This document shows, piece after piece, positions 1 through 6,827 of a DNA stretch of 8,328 nucleotides. Numbering within the stretch: position 1 is the stretch's first letter; each line of letters starts with the position of its first letter. The notes under the pieces were generated by a model. It did no database searches. It had not been told where the DNA came from and saw nothing but the letters and a program-made list of their open reading frames with translations. Made by a program: the position numbers and the translations under genes. Source of the DNA: Syntrophaceae bacterium (GTDB taxonomy: Bacteria > Desulfobacterota > Syntrophia > Syntrophales > Smithellaceae); NCBI GenBank assembly GCA_003506745.1, contig DNYQ01000174.1, forward strand, positions 1-8,328. The letters run 5' to 3'.

Positions 1-3000
1 AGAGGCTGTGTCTTTGAAACGCCGTAAACTTTTCACTTTCGTCTGGTCCATATCCCGTGTTTGCAGCAGAAACAATTGCTCTTTTTCGGGACCTTCAAAG
101 GTAAATTCAATTTCCTGGTGATTCAGGCCCCTTTCGTAAATCAGGATTTCCGCAATCTTGACTAACTCGGCATAAATGGCCGGAAAGTTAGCTTCCAGAG
201 AGATACCAGTATTGCGATGCTCGGCCATCCGCTGTTTTTCGGAAATGGGGAAGGTCTCGACAAGACCTGAAACAATATCATCGCCCTGAACGCCGAAGAT
301 AAAATCGCCGTACAGGGTCACATCGGATGAAACGCTTTTCGGATCGCGGGTAAAAATCACGCCCGAACCGGAACGCTCATGAAAATTACCGAACACCATC
401 GCCTGCACAATCACAGCGGTCCCCCATTGATCGGACAAATGCATTTGATGACGATAAATCCGCGCCTGCTCGGAATACCACGAATCAAAAACCTGTAAGA
501 TGGCATGGCGCAGCTGGCGCAGAGGATCATCCACCAGCGGAAGGCCGCTGTCCAGAATGCCTTTTTTATAAGCCAGAGCGATTTGCTTCATCAGATCGGG
601 GGGAAACTGAATCTTTCTCGGCACGCCATGTTTTTGTTTGAAGCTGTCCATAATCGCGTCGAAGAAATCGCGGCTCAGGCCCTGGAACATCCCCCAGGTT
701 TGCAGAAAACGGCGGTAGGAATCCCAGGCCGCCCACTGAAAATCCTTTTTGGCGCTGAGATTTTCGGCGATGGAGCCGTTGATCCCGACATTTAAAAAAG
801 AGCGCATCATGCCGGGCAGAGAAACCGTCGCGCCGCTTCTGACCGACAACAGCAGGGGGTTGTTCCGGTCGCCGAACTTGCGGCCGGTCTTCTTTTCCAG
901 CGCGTCAATTTCTTTATTGACGCGTGCGGCCAGATCCCGAAAGATATACTTATAACCATAGACTGCGTCGTATCCGCGAAACACTTCCGTGGTAATGATA
1001 AAGCCCGGTGGAACCTGGAAACCAAAGGAAACAAGCTTCTTCAGGAAATAACCTTTGTTTCCCAAAAGAATCTGGTTGTCCATTTTCGTATTTTTGCCAT
1101 AGATGGAGGTCACGGCCAGTTCCGGATTATAATCCATCAGCAGATTGAGAATTCTTTTGTTGTCCTTGAATTTTTCCAGTTCCGCGTTGAGCGTTCTAAT
1201 GACGGTGTGAACGAAATTATCCAGCACCTGCAGTCCAAATGCCGACGAGATCAGACCTCGAAGAAAATTCTCCGATTGCTGATAGATAAATTCGTCCTGC
1301 CTTGGCTCAGGGTCTGTTTCACCCGTCTGCGGGTTGATCTGGCGGATGATCACCGGCAGGTTGACGCTGTGGGCGTCGATATAGTAATCACGGATAATGT
1401 CCTGAATTCCCTTGGAGATGAACCGGAAAATATCAAGGTATTGATCCATGGAAAACTGCTTGATGGGCAGTGCGCTGGTGACGTATTTAACTTTGGCCAC
1501 CAGCCCCTCCGTGGAAATGCCCTCCAGGTCCAACGCGTTGAGATAGTTCCACAGGTAGGTATGAATCTTGATGATGGTGCGCTTCGTAATGAATTGCAGA
1601 TTCATTGATTTAATCTGTTCTTCAAACAGCATGCCACCCAGACTCTCCAGGCGAAGCGTAAGCCCCAGGGCGTCAAATTTTTCCTCATGATAGGTTCCAT
1701 ACATGGACGGAATGCCCGCGGCAATGTGCCTTTTATAGTAAATATTCTCAAACGACGGGGTTTCCTTTCCGGAAAGAATCCGGGCCTTCAGTGCGCCAAG
1801 GAATTTCAGGATGATCGTCAGGCTGCGATAATAATTTTTATCGGAAAGCGATCGTTTCAGCGACAGGATATCCTGCGCGGCAAACGCATTGGCGGACTCC
1901 AGGTCTTTGAGCAAATCAAAATACTGAGGATGATATTTTTTATACATCAGCTGATAAATACGAATCATCAGCGATACGCGTTCTTTATCCGTCTCGGAAA
2001 CATCCTGGATGGGGGAAAGCTCCCGGGTAATTTTTGTTGTGTCCCATTCCAAAAATTTTTGTGGTTTATTTCCGACCTTGGCAAAAAGATGGACAAGCAC
2101 CCGGTGCGCTCCGTCAAAATACCGGCCTTCGTTGGTCACCTGATCATATATTTCGCCCGGAACATGTTTGCGGATGGATTGCTTTTCACCGGAAAACCAG
2201 AAGCGGAAAATATCCTCGGTAAACTCGACCAGCAGGCTGTTGCTCTCGACGTGGGATTGCTTGCGGAAAAAATCGATCAGACGGTCGTTGCGGCAGGACA
2301 GCTCATCCACGCGGGTGGTGATATCGCGCAGTTCCCCTTCCGCGCCGATTTCACTGAAATACACGGGGAAAAGGCGCAAAAGCTGCTTGATCAGATTGTA
2401 GGCCGGAGCGATGTCCGCATTGAGCAGACGGGAAATATCCCTCTGGATCAGATCCGTATCCCGAATAAAAATTCCGCCGATTTTTAAATTGACGATCAGG
2501 GCGGAGATGAGCTTTTTCGTCCAGCGCGGTTTCATGGCGATAATTTCCAGCCAGGCCCGGATGGTGCGAATATGCTCGGGATTGACCTGCACCTGCCAGT
2601 CCGTTGTCGAACCTTTAATCTCCGGGCGTTCAAATCCGTAGGCGATCAGTTCGTCAATGAAGGTTTCCACCAGCGGGTGCGCGTTTTGTGCGAAAACCTC
2701 CCTGGCGGCCGTGATGATGCAGTCGATGCCCGCGCCCCGGAATTCATTTTGCGACGCATTCTTTTTCAGAAAACCGAAAATCTTCCGCACAAAATCGTCC
2801 AGGTTTTCTTTCTTTTCCTCCTGAAAAACAAGTTTCAGCGAATAATTGATTTCCCGCATGGCGCTGGCATGAATGTCCCGAAGACCCGGCGCAGACATGA
2901 CGCCGAAGAGAAAATCCAGTTTCACCAGGTGACGGCCCGCATAGGCTTCGGATTTCTCCAGGGCGGCGGCCACATGCAGGTAGTTGTCGAGAATCTGGAA

Positions 3001-3810
3001 ATAATCCGGCAGGGCAAGGAAATCCGTTATGTGCGCTCCATCTTTCCCGCCGTCTGAGGGGCGAAGCGCTTCGAGCGCCAGGATCAATTGACGAAAATGA
3101 TGATGGCTGAGCGGCTGGATCATTTCCAGATAGGCGGTCTCATTAAGGGACTCCCCGACCCGGCGTTCATCGATGAGCCATAAGGCGGGATCGGGTTGAT
3201 CAAGCCAAAAGTCATAGGTGGTTCGAAACATCTGATAAAGCAACGTCTCGAAAGCCGGTGTGGAAATCTCCACCTGCTTATCCACAACCGCCCGGATAAT
3301 TCTTTTCAAATAGGAAGAGCATTTTTTAAAAAGCGGTTTCCCGTCGGCAAGATCCATAAACGAATCAATAAGCCCCGGAAACAAAGACAGGTTTCTTTCC
3401 AGAAATTCATTGCTTTGCAGAATAACCGCATCGGCGAAGTCAAACAGATAATGAATGGCGCTGTCTTTCACGTCGTCGGAGGCAGGAGATTTCAGGACGT
3501 CAAAATAAATCGTCAGCAGGATAAATAAAGCGTCCAATCCGTCAGGATGATGATTATAAATATGAAAATCACCGATGGAGATGGACTTGAGTTCTTTAAG
3601 AACGTATTCCCAGTTGACAAAAGGATGGTTGAGCTCCGTCAAAAGCTCTCGTGTTTTTTTCTGCAGGCCGTAGTGGCCCCTGACAATCTGCAGAAACGGC
3701 GCGTATTGCGGCGGAATCTCGACATCCGCCGCCGTTCTTTCCAGATTGACTTTCAGCGCTGAGGAAACCCATCGATCGCTGTGCCCGACGGGTTTTGATT
3801 TTGTTGTCAT
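1..3810 (-). CDS. PEP/pyruvate-binding (PPDK ATP-grasp) domain protein with ~900-residue N-terminal extension, 3' end outside window
   Basis: An open frame of 1270 codons without a stop runs from ATG at 3810 through the left edge. An in-frame TAA at 3823-3825 and no other start codon after it fix the start; AAAGG lies 9 nt upstream. Residues ~908-1252 match the nucleotide-binding domain of pyruvate phosphate dikinase: LGNKG (K919), QVPPGFIITTE (932-942), SVRSGATVSLPGMM (989-1002, R991 and the GMM glycine loop), VQAMVFGN, then E1235 in EIEF and Q1250 in LLQTR. These correspond to the ATP/Mg ligands of the family. The domain length (~345 residues) is normal. Canonical dikinases begin with this domain, whereas here ~900 mostly helical-looking, Cys-poor residues precede it; I do not recognise them. 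The phosphohistidine domain, if present, lies beyond the window. A phosphotransfer role (ATP to an enzyme histidine to a substrate) is inferred, and the substrate is unknown. A frameshift is unlikely, because the frame is clean and the motifs are continuous. Confidence 0.9.
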   Translation of the reverse strand, partial: MTTKSKPVGHSDRWVSSALKVNLERTAADVEIPPQYAPFLQIVRGHYGLQKKTRELLTELNHPFVNWEYVLKELKSISIGDFHIYNHHPDGLDALFILLTIYFDVLKSPASDDVKDSAIHYLFDFADAVILQSNEFLERNLSLFPGLIDSFMDLADGKPLFKKCSSYLKRIIRAVVDKQVEISTPAFETLLYQMFRTTYDFWLDQPDPALWLIDERRVGESLNETAYLEMIQPLSHHHFRQLILALEALRPSDGGKDGAHITDFLALPDYFQILDNYLHVAAALEKSEAYAGRHLVKLDFLFGVMSAPGLRDIHASAMREINYSLKLVFQEEKKENLDDFVRKIFGFLKKNASQNEFRGAGIDCIITAAREVFAQNAHPLVETFIDELIAYGFERPEIKGSTTDWQVQVNPEHIRTIRAWLEIIAMKPRWTKKLISALIVNLKIGGIFIRDTDLIQRDISRLLNADIAPAYNLIKQLLRLFPVYFSEIGAEGELRDITTRVDELSCRNDRLIDFFRKQSHVESNSLLVEFTEDIFRFWFSGEKQSIRKHVPGEIYDQVTNEGRYFDGAHRVLVHLFAKVGNKPQKFLEWDTTKITRELSPIQDVSETDKERVSLMIRIYQLMYKKYHPQYFDLLKDLESANAFAAQDILSLKRSLSDKNYYRSLTIILKFLGALKARILSGKETPSFENIYYKRHIAAGIPSMYGTYHEEKFDALGLTLRLESLGGMLFEEQIKSMNLQFITKRTIIKIHTYLWNYLNALDLEGISTEGLVAKVKYVTSALPIKQFSMDQYLDIFRFISKGIQDIIRDYYIDAHSVNLPVIIRQINPQTGETDPEPRQDEFIYQQSENFLRGLISSAFGLQVLDNFVHTVIRTLNAELEKFKDNKRILNLLMDYNPELAVTSIYGKNTKMDNQILLGNKGYFLKKLVSFGFQVPPGFIITTEVFRGYDAVYGYKYIFRDLAARVNKEIDALEKKTGRKFGDRNNPLLLSVRSGATVSLPGMMRSFLNVGINGSIAENLSAKKDFQWAAWDSYRRFLQTWGMFQGLSRDFFDAIMDSFKQKHGVPRKIQFPPDLMKQIALAYKKGILDSGLPLVDDPLRQLRHAILQVFDSWYSEQARIYRHQMHLSDQWGTAVIVQAMVFGNFHERSGSGVIFTRDPKSVSSDVTLYGDFIFGVQGDDIVSGLVETFPISEKQRMAEHRNTGISLEANFPAIYAELVKIAEILIYERGLNHQEIEFTFEGPEKEQLFLLQTRDMDQTKVKSLRRFKDTAS

Positions 3811-3820
3811 AAGCCATTGC

Positions 3821-3888
3821 CTTTACCGGTTAAATAAAACAGATATTACGCCTTATTTCAAGACGTAATATCTGCCGATCCGGTAAAG
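3821..3888 (-). terminator. Nested inverted repeat: terminator-like hairpin in the leader of the dikinase-like gene
   Basis: The inner arms CAGATATTACG (3840-3850) and CGTAATATCTG (3864-3874) are perfect 11-bp complements around a 13-nt loop. On the minus strand the inner stem is followed by TTTTATTT, the layout of an intrinsic terminator, which suits the end of the beta-subunit transcript. The outer arms CTTTACCGG (3821-3829) and CCGGTAAAG (3880-3888) pair perfectly over 9 bp. The arm nearer the dikinase gene overlaps the AAAG of its ribosome-binding site. The element sits 11-78 nt upstream of that gene's ATG, so it could be an attenuator or an operator rather than a plain terminator. The stem is AT-rich, so termination strength is uncertain. 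Confidence 0.6.
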
Positions 3889-3983
3889 TCAGCAAGAAAT
3901 GCGCGAAAGGAGTGTCACCATTGATGCGTCAAAAACCTTTCAACGCCGGAAAACGTTTTTTCATCCGTATGAATCTAATCCGG

Positions 3984-5327
3984 TCATCCCAAGATGCCGA
4001 TGAACACGCCGCCGGCGATAGCAGCCCCGATGGCCCCGGCAACGTTAGGCCCCATCGCATGCATCAGCAGAAAGTTCTTTTTATTTTCCTGTTGCCCCAT
4101 CACCTGGACCACCCGCGCTGACATGGGCACCGCCGATACACCCGCCCCTCCGATCATCGGATTGATCTTTTCCTTCAAGAACAAGTTCATAATTTTCGCC
4201 AAAATGACGCCGGCAGCGGCAGCACTGGCAAATGAAATGACCCCGAGAACCAGAATAAGCAGCGTTTTGACCTGAAGGAAGTTTTCCGCCACCATGGTCC
4301 CGCCGATAGCAAGCGTCAGGATGATGGTCATCACATCGATAAAGACGGTCTGCGCCGTGTTGCTGAGCCGTTCCACTACGCCGCTTTCCCTGAAAAGATT
4401 ACCCAGCATCAAACAGCCGATCAGCGGAGCGGACGCGGGAACAAAGAGAATCACGATGACCGTGGTGACCAGCGGAAAAAGAATTTTTTCCAGTTTCGAC
4501 ACTGGCCGGAGCGTCGGCTTCATATAAATTCCGCGTTCCTTTTTCGTCGTCAGCAGTTTGATAACGGGGGGCAGAATCAATGGAACTAGGGCCATGTAAG
4601 AATAGCAGGCCACCGCCGTCGCGCCGATAATATGAGGCGCCAACTGTGCCGTAACATAAATCGTCGTCGGCCCCTCAGCGCCTCCGATAATGCCGATGGA
4701 CGCCGCCTCGTTAAAAGAAAAACCGAACAACAAAGACAGAAAAAAGGCGAAGTAAACGCCGAACTGGGCGGCGGCGCCCAGCAGAAGCGTTTTCGGATTG
4801 GCAAGCATGGGACCGAAGTCCGTCAGCGCCCCGAGACATAGGAAAATGAGGGGCGGAAGAATCTGCCACATGATGCCGAAGGAAAAAAAGATTGCCAGCA
4901 ACCCAATGGGTTTTGTGGGAATTTCCGTCTGGTTGGTCTGTTGTGATGTGAGAATGACGGCGACGACATCACCTGCTGCGACTTGCTGACCTTTCTTTAC
5001 TTTAATTGCTTTGACCCGTCCGAAGACCGGTGAAGCGATAGCCCCGGTATCCGCCTGGACAATAGTGGCGTCTTTATCAAAAACATTGCCCTCCTCCACG
5101 GAGATCTGGCTGATGATTCCTGATTTTTTCGCTTTAATTTCATGCTCATAATCCATCAGCCCCCCCACGGGCAGATTGACGAGCATGATAGCGAAGCCAA
5201 TGGGAAGCAAAAGAAGAGGTTCCATCTTCTTGCCAATCGCAAGATAAATCAGAACGGCACCGATAATTAGCATCAGGGCGTTGCCCCAAGTAAAAAACTG
5301 AAAACCACTTTCTAAAAGGCCGAACAC
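3984..5327 (-). CDS. Sodium ion-translocating decarboxylase beta subunit (OadB/GcdB/MmdB family) with inserted biotinyl-like domain
   Basis: This is the multi-spanning membrane subunit that decarboxylates carboxybiotin and exports Na+ in oxaloacetate, glutaconyl-CoA or methylmalonyl-CoA decarboxylases; the acyl substrate cannot be read from it. It starts at GTG 5327, with GGAGG 7 nt upstream. Family signatures are TDFGP (D170), IIGGAEGPT (213-221, with E218 where D is usual), YSYMALVPL, and a C-terminal block with N389, G393, S398 and R405. The spacing of that block equals N373/G377/S382/R389 of Klebsiella OadB, whose N373, S382 and R389 are implicated in Na+ translocation. Residues ~62-126, between membrane segments II and III, form two tandem half-motifs (GIISQISVEEG and GRVKAIKVKKG) typical of a biotinyl/lipoyl barrel. 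Where EAMKM should carry the biotin lysine it reads QADTG. The 447-residue length is about GcdB size (~375) plus this insert. The gene follows the gamma-like gene by 47 bp; no alpha subunit or true biotin carrier is in the window. Confidence 0.95.
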   Translation of the reverse strand: MFGLLESGFQFFTWGNALMLIIGAVLIYLAIGKKMEPLLLLPIGFAIMLVNLPVGGLMDYEHEIKAKKSGIISQISVEEGNVFDKDATIVQADTGAIASPVFGRVKAIKVKKGQQVAAGDVVAVILTSQQTNQTEIPTKPIGLLAIFFSFGIMWQILPPLIFLCLGALTDFGPMLANPKTLLLGAAAQFGVYFAFFLSLLFGFSFNEAASIGIIGGAEGPTTIYVTAQLAPHIIGATAVACYSYMALVPLILPPVIKLLTTKKERGIYMKPTLRPVSKLEKILFPLVTTVIVILFVPASAPLIGCLMLGNLFRESGVVERLSNTAQTVFIDVMTIILTLAIGGTMVAENFLQVKTLLILVLGVISFASAAAAGVILAKIMNLFLKEKINPMIGGAGVSAVPMSARVVQVMGQQENKKNFLLMHAMGPNVAGAIGAAIAGGVFIGILG

Positions 5328-5374
5328 GTCGAGTCCTCCATTAAATAATCGTTAGGTTAGTGAAGCCATTTATC

Positions 5375-5512
5375 CTACTTGTTAATAATTTTTGTTATCT
5401 TTTCCGCGACGACCTTGGTCAACCATATGGTAAACCAAAGAATCGTTAAGAGAAAGAAGACCACGCCGAATCCGCCTCCGGCGATCTTCACAGCTAATCC
5501 CATATCAACCAT
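5375..5512 (-). CDS. Small OadG-like (decarboxylase gamma) membrane subunit, 45 aa
   Basis: A 45-residue protein starts at ATG 5512 and ends at TAG 5375-5377, with AGGAGG 12 nt upstream. Residues ~11-36 form one hydrophobic segment containing GFGVVFFLLTILWF, which resembles the single membrane helix of OadG-type gamma subunits (pattern GxGVVFxxL). A short Lys-rich tail (KVVAEKITKIINK) follows. OadG anchors and assembles the alpha and beta subunits of Na+-pumping decarboxylases. Klebsiella OadG is about 83 residues and carries a metal-binding C-terminal tail, which is absent here. The position immediately upstream of the beta-subunit gene on the same strand is the strongest support. A second in-frame ATG at 5503 is further from the Shine-Dalgarno, so the first is preferred. 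The gene is easily missed because of its size. Confidence 0.82.
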   Translation of the reverse strand: MVDMGLAVKIAGGGFGVVFFLLTILWFTIWLTKVVAEKITKIINK

Positions 5513-5602
5513 AATAATATTCGACCTCCTCCTGCTTTAATGAATGCCTTCGATGGTAATGAAAAACGTCCTTGTACCTATTCCCTCGTCAGGGATATTC
5601 AA

Positions 5603-5625
5603 TATTGTATACAACATATACAATA
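5603..5625. promoter_or_regulatory. Dyad operator candidate, left copy (TATTGTATA-N5-TATACAATA)
   Basis: Perfect 9-bp inverted arms flank a 5-bp spacer (CAACA). The core TGTATA-N5-TATACA is identical in layout to the dyad at 5776-5794. The site lies about 91 bp upstream of the gamma-subunit start and overlaps a TACAAT that could act as a -10 element on the minus strand, so repression by occlusion is possible. The shape resembles operators of dimeric HTH regulators such as the GntR family; the regulator is not identified. Confidence 0.55.
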
Positions 5626-5775
5626 CGCCGCCATAATACCGCTTGCCTCCTACATATAATTTCTCACAATGTCAATTTCTTTTTTTATTGGTCTTCATTT
5701 ATTATATAAATATTCTAAATACTTAAAATTACAAATAACATTTTTTTACCTCCGCTTCCTCCCTAAACCATCAAA

Positions 5776-5794
5776 GTGTATAGCATATATACAC
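5776..5794. promoter_or_regulatory. Dyad operator candidate, right copy (GTGTATA-N5-TATACAC)
   Basis: Perfect 7-bp inverted arms flank a 5-bp spacer (GCATA), with the same TGTATA-N5-TATACA core as the site at 5603-5625. Its centre is about 29 bp upstream of the start of the TTGACC -35 box of the MoxR promoter, near -64 from the expected transcription start. That position would suit an activator better than a simple repressor. Confidence 0.55.
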
Positions 5795-5813
5795 CATGAT
5801 TTTTTCGCTAGGC

Positions 5814-5842
5814 TTGACCGCACCCTGTGATTAAGATATGAA
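5814..5842 (+). promoter_or_regulatory. Sigma70-type promoter for the MoxR operon
   Basis: TTGACC (5814-5819) and TATGAA (5837-5842) are separated by exactly 17 bp, close to the sigma70 consensus. Transcription would start near 5849, giving a leader of about 20 nt that contains GAAAGG (5851-5856) as the likely ribosome-binding site. Confidence 0.65.
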
Positions 5843-5869
5843 TCTTTCAAGAAAGGTTCGGGTAATTTC

Positions 5870-6784
5870 ATGTCATACAAAAGCGTCGAAGATACACAAG
5901 AAAGGCTCAAACAGGCGGATTATATCCCGTCGCGCGAAATAGCCACGGTTGTTTTTCTGGCCCAGGCAACGCAGAAACCCGTTTTAATTGAAGGACCGGC
6001 GGGCGTCGGCAAAACGGAACTGGCCAAGGCGGTCGCCCGCAGCCTGGATCGCGAGTTGATCCGCCTTCAGTGCTACGAAGGCCTGGACGAGGCCAAAGCC
6101 CTCTATGAATGGGAATACGCCAAACAACTGCTCTACACCCAAATGGTCAAGGATAGGATTAACGACATTATCGGCGCCACGGCGACACTGACCGAAGCGG
6201 TGGATCAAATCGCCGCGCAGGAAGACGCTTTTTTCTCCGACCGTTTCATCCAGCCCCGACCGCTTCTCCAAGCCATCAGTTCGGCCAAACCGGTTGTGTT
6301 GCTCCTGGACGAAGTGGACAAGTCCGATCCGGAATTCGAGGCTTTCCTTCTGGAGCTGCTTTCCGATTTTCAGGTTTCCATCCCCGAGCTGGGAACGCGC
6401 AAGGCCGTCCGGATTCCTTTTGTCCTGCTCACATCCAACAACTATCGCGATATGAGCGACGCCCTCAAACGCCGCTGCGTTCATCTCTACATTGATTACC
6501 CGGCGCGCGATACGGAAATCGCCATCGTTCGCCTGAAAATTCCGGACATCGAGGAAAAACTGTGCGCCGTTCTGGTGGATTCCATCCGCAAAATCCGCAC
6601 GCTGGATTTGAAAAAAAGCCCCAGCATTTCGGAAACCCTGGACTGGGCGCAATCCCTTTTAGCGTTGCAGATTACCGAACTGACGCCGGAAGTTGTCTCC
6701 GAAACCCTCAATGTCATTTGCAAATACCAGATGGATCTGGAAAAAGTGCGGAAAAACATTGACCGGGTGATCCCCAAAACGTGA
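5870..6784 (+). CDS. MoxR-family AAA+ ATPase (CoxD-like)
   Basis: A 304-residue AAA+ ATPase of the MoxR group, which uses ATP hydrolysis to remodel or mature partner proteins, usually with a VWA-domain protein encoded next door. Visible motifs are Walker A GPAGVGKT (42-49), RLQCYEGLDEAKALYEW (65-81, a hallmark of this subfamily), Walker B VVLLLDEVDK (142-151), sensor 1 TSNN (188-191), and the ALKRRC arginine-finger region (R201/R202) followed by HLYIDYP. Between ~85 and 125 lies a helical insert. ATG 5870 is the first possible start after an in-frame TGA at 5828-5830; GAAAGG lies 13 nt upstream, a somewhat long spacing. It is the first gene of a probable operon with the CoxE-like gene 43 bp downstream. 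CoxD of Oligotropha, a relative, is needed for CO dehydrogenase active-site maturation, but no molybdenum hydroxylase genes are in this window, so the client is unknown. Confidence 0.93.
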   Translation: MSYKSVEDTQERLKQADYIPSREIATVVFLAQATQKPVLIEGPAGVGKTELAKAVARSLDRELIRLQCYEGLDEAKALYEWEYAKQLLYTQMVKDRINDIIGATATLTEAVDQIAAQEDAFFSDRFIQPRPLLQAISSAKPVVLLLDEVDKSDPEFEAFLLELLSDFQVSIPELGTRKAVRIPFVLLTSNNYRDMSDALKRRCVHLYIDYPARDTEIAIVRLKIPDIEEKLCAVLVDSIRKIRTLDLKKSPSISETLDWAQSLLALQITELTPEVVSETLNVICKYQMDLEKVRKNIDRVIPKT

Positions 6785-6827
6785 GCAGCCTTCATCATCC
6801 AACGTTTGATAACCGTCATGGTAATTT

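Larger units (their letters stand above)
5513..5869. promoter_or_regulatory. Divergent intergenic control region, 357 bp
   Basis: This gap separates the minus-strand decarboxylase genes from the plus-strand MoxR operon. It holds two matching dyads, one clear plus-strand promoter and a strongly AT-rich stretch (about 5675-5755). No convincing gene was found. On the minus strand a TACAAT (5604-5609) inside the left dyad could be a -10 element for the gamma/beta genes, but no good -35 accompanies it. A TTGACA further upstream (about 5671-5676, minus) has no -10 at proper spacing. Confidence 0.7.

Noticed and set aside
1687..2487. A 266-codon plus-strand open frame opposite the dikinase-like gene
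   Set aside because: It lies wholly inside the 1270-codon minus-strand frame, which is continuous into recognised PPDK motifs. The plus-strand translation resembles no family.
3596..3817. A 73-codon minus-strand ORF starting at ATG 3817, just upstream of the dikinase-like start and in another frame
   Set aside because: AGG lies only about 2 nt from this ATG, too close for initiation. The frame shadows the start of the long gene and has no recognisable content.
3900..3983. A promoter for the dikinase-like gene upstream of the hairpin (TTGACG or TTGAAA on the minus strand)
   Set aside because: Neither has a reasonable -10 at 16-18 bp; I could not support a specific promoter.
5580..5597. A short hairpin TCCCT-CGTC-AGGGA in the gamma-gene leader
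   Set aside because: Only 5 bp of stem with a 4-nt loop and no T-run; too weak to call as a terminator or regulatory element.
5599..5634. An 11-codon minus-strand ORF (MAAYCICCIQY) with AGGAGG 11 nt upstream, overlapping the left dyad
   Set aside because: It could be a leader peptide, but the only minus-strand -10 candidate lies within the dyad, which would leave this ORF mostly untranscribed. Its codons are mainly dyad sequence.
5984..6652. A 222-codon frame antisense to the MoxR gene
   Set aside because: The plus strand encodes unambiguous Walker A, Walker B and sensor motifs here; the antisense frame is a by-product of codon usage.
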